Shown here in pieces: positions 63,654-64,000 of a stretch of DNA of 64,000 nucleotides. The first letter of the stretch is position 1, and every line of letters begins with the position of its first letter. The notes under the pieces were generated by a model, which worked only from the letters and a program-made list of their open reading frames with translations, searched no databases and was not told the DNA's origin. The DNA lies in assembly GCF_001039575.1 (NCBI RefSeq), contig NZ_JIBT01000002.1, forward strand, positions 1 to 64,000, read 5' to 3'. The stretch comes from Halomonas sp. PR-M31 (GTDB lineage: Bacteria > Pseudomonadota > Gammaproteobacteria > Pseudomonadales > Halomonadaceae). Made by a program: the position numbers and the translations under genes.

Positions 63654-64000
63654 CTACCACCAGAACCAGCCGTGGCTTCCCGCCACGGCGGCGGCCACCG
63701 TCACCAGGCTAGCGGTCAGCAGCCTCCAGTGGAGCCTTTGTATCATTCTGAAGGTCGATTTTGGCGCCCGAGTGGCTCGTTCGTGAAACCAGCGATGCAG
63801 GAACAGCGGTTCGAACACGAAGAGCATCAGAGTGAACACCCCCCACACCGCGATCATGGCGTGTATCCACCAGTACTGCGGTGCCAGCAGCCGCTGCCAG
63901 CCCAGTACATGCAACATGTAGAAGCCGCTGGCGCCGGCCATGAGCGTGGTGATGCGTGACTGCCAGGCGAAACGCGCCTCCACTTGTTCGAAGAAGGCGA
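63654..64000 (-). CDS. Integral membrane protein, C-terminal fragment
   Basis: The frame is open to the right edge; the start lies outside the window, so the GTG at 63983 is not the real start. The 115 visible residues hold three membrane helices (TTLMAGASGFYMLHVLGW, WWIHAMIAVWGVFTLMLFVFEPLF, LLTASLVTVAAAVAGSHGWFWW) with several His. It resembles the C-terminal half of CopD- or HemJ-like membrane proteins, but the evidence is not sufficient to name it. Confidence 0.5.
   Translation of the reverse strand, partial: AFFEQVEARFAWQSRITTLMAGASGFYMLHVLGWQRLLAPQYWWIHAMIAVWGVFTLMLFVFEPLFLHRWFHERATRAPKSTFRMIQRLHWRLLTASLVTVAAAVAGSHGWFWW

Overview
The window is high-GC gammaproteobacterial chromosome. 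The gene content fits a halophilic, denitrifying member of the Halomonadaceae: a class I PHA synthase, LldD, NorCBQDEF, NosRZDFYL, a possibly Na+-linked V-type ATPase and a mini-palindromic intergenic repeat. The family assignment is inference from gene content; there is no rRNA or other phylogenetic marker here. I saw no tRNA, rRNA or CRISPR array.

Layout. 0-4 kb: homocysteine methyltransferase (partial), a TDT-family exporter, L-lactate dehydrogenase and a UspE-like stress protein. 4.1-11.8 kb: a seven-gene V-type ATPase operon in the order B-D-I-K-E-DUF2764-A, a circular permutation of the E-DUF2764-A-B-D-I-K order of chlamydiae and Bacteroidetes; its c subunit keeps the Gln/Gln/Glu ligand pattern of Na+ rings. 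11.9-13.6 kb: PHA synthase. 13.8-22.4 kb: a membrane and periplasmic redox module (two b-type cytochromes, two paralogous PepSY proteins, a di-heme peroxidase, a DUF2271 protein and a PepSY/flavodoxin/reductase fusion) around an OmpR-type two-component system. 22.7-28.2 kb: an RND efflux pair and a CDF cation transporter.

28.2-61.4 kb is an anaerobic-metabolism region. It holds a class III ribonucleotide reductase whose glycyl-radical segment is a separate 55-residue gene; a four-subunit molybdenum enzyme of the type II DMSO reductase family with an Mrp-like ATPase, a beta-propeller protein and a DCC protein; a split class II ribonucleotide reductase (NrdJa/NrdJb) carrying a 374-residue intein directly before the catalytic Cys; the NO reductase genes; and the N2O reductase genes. 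FNR/DNR-type palindromes (TTGAC-N4-GTCAA and close variants) and two NsrR-like 23-mers lie in front of several of these units, suggesting control by low oxygen and NO. 61.4-63.5 kb is an accessory patch: a PIN/antitoxin pair, an IS66-like transposase remnant and a very AT-rich membrane gene.

Caution: at least six, probably eight, positions show a reading frame broken by exactly one missing base, and in every case adding one base next to an identical base restores a continuous family-typical protein (peroxidase, CDF x2, NrdJa x2, NosL, and probably DCC and the AT-rich membrane gene). This looks like consistent under-calling in the assembly rather than real gene decay, so I annotate these as single genes and flag the break points.
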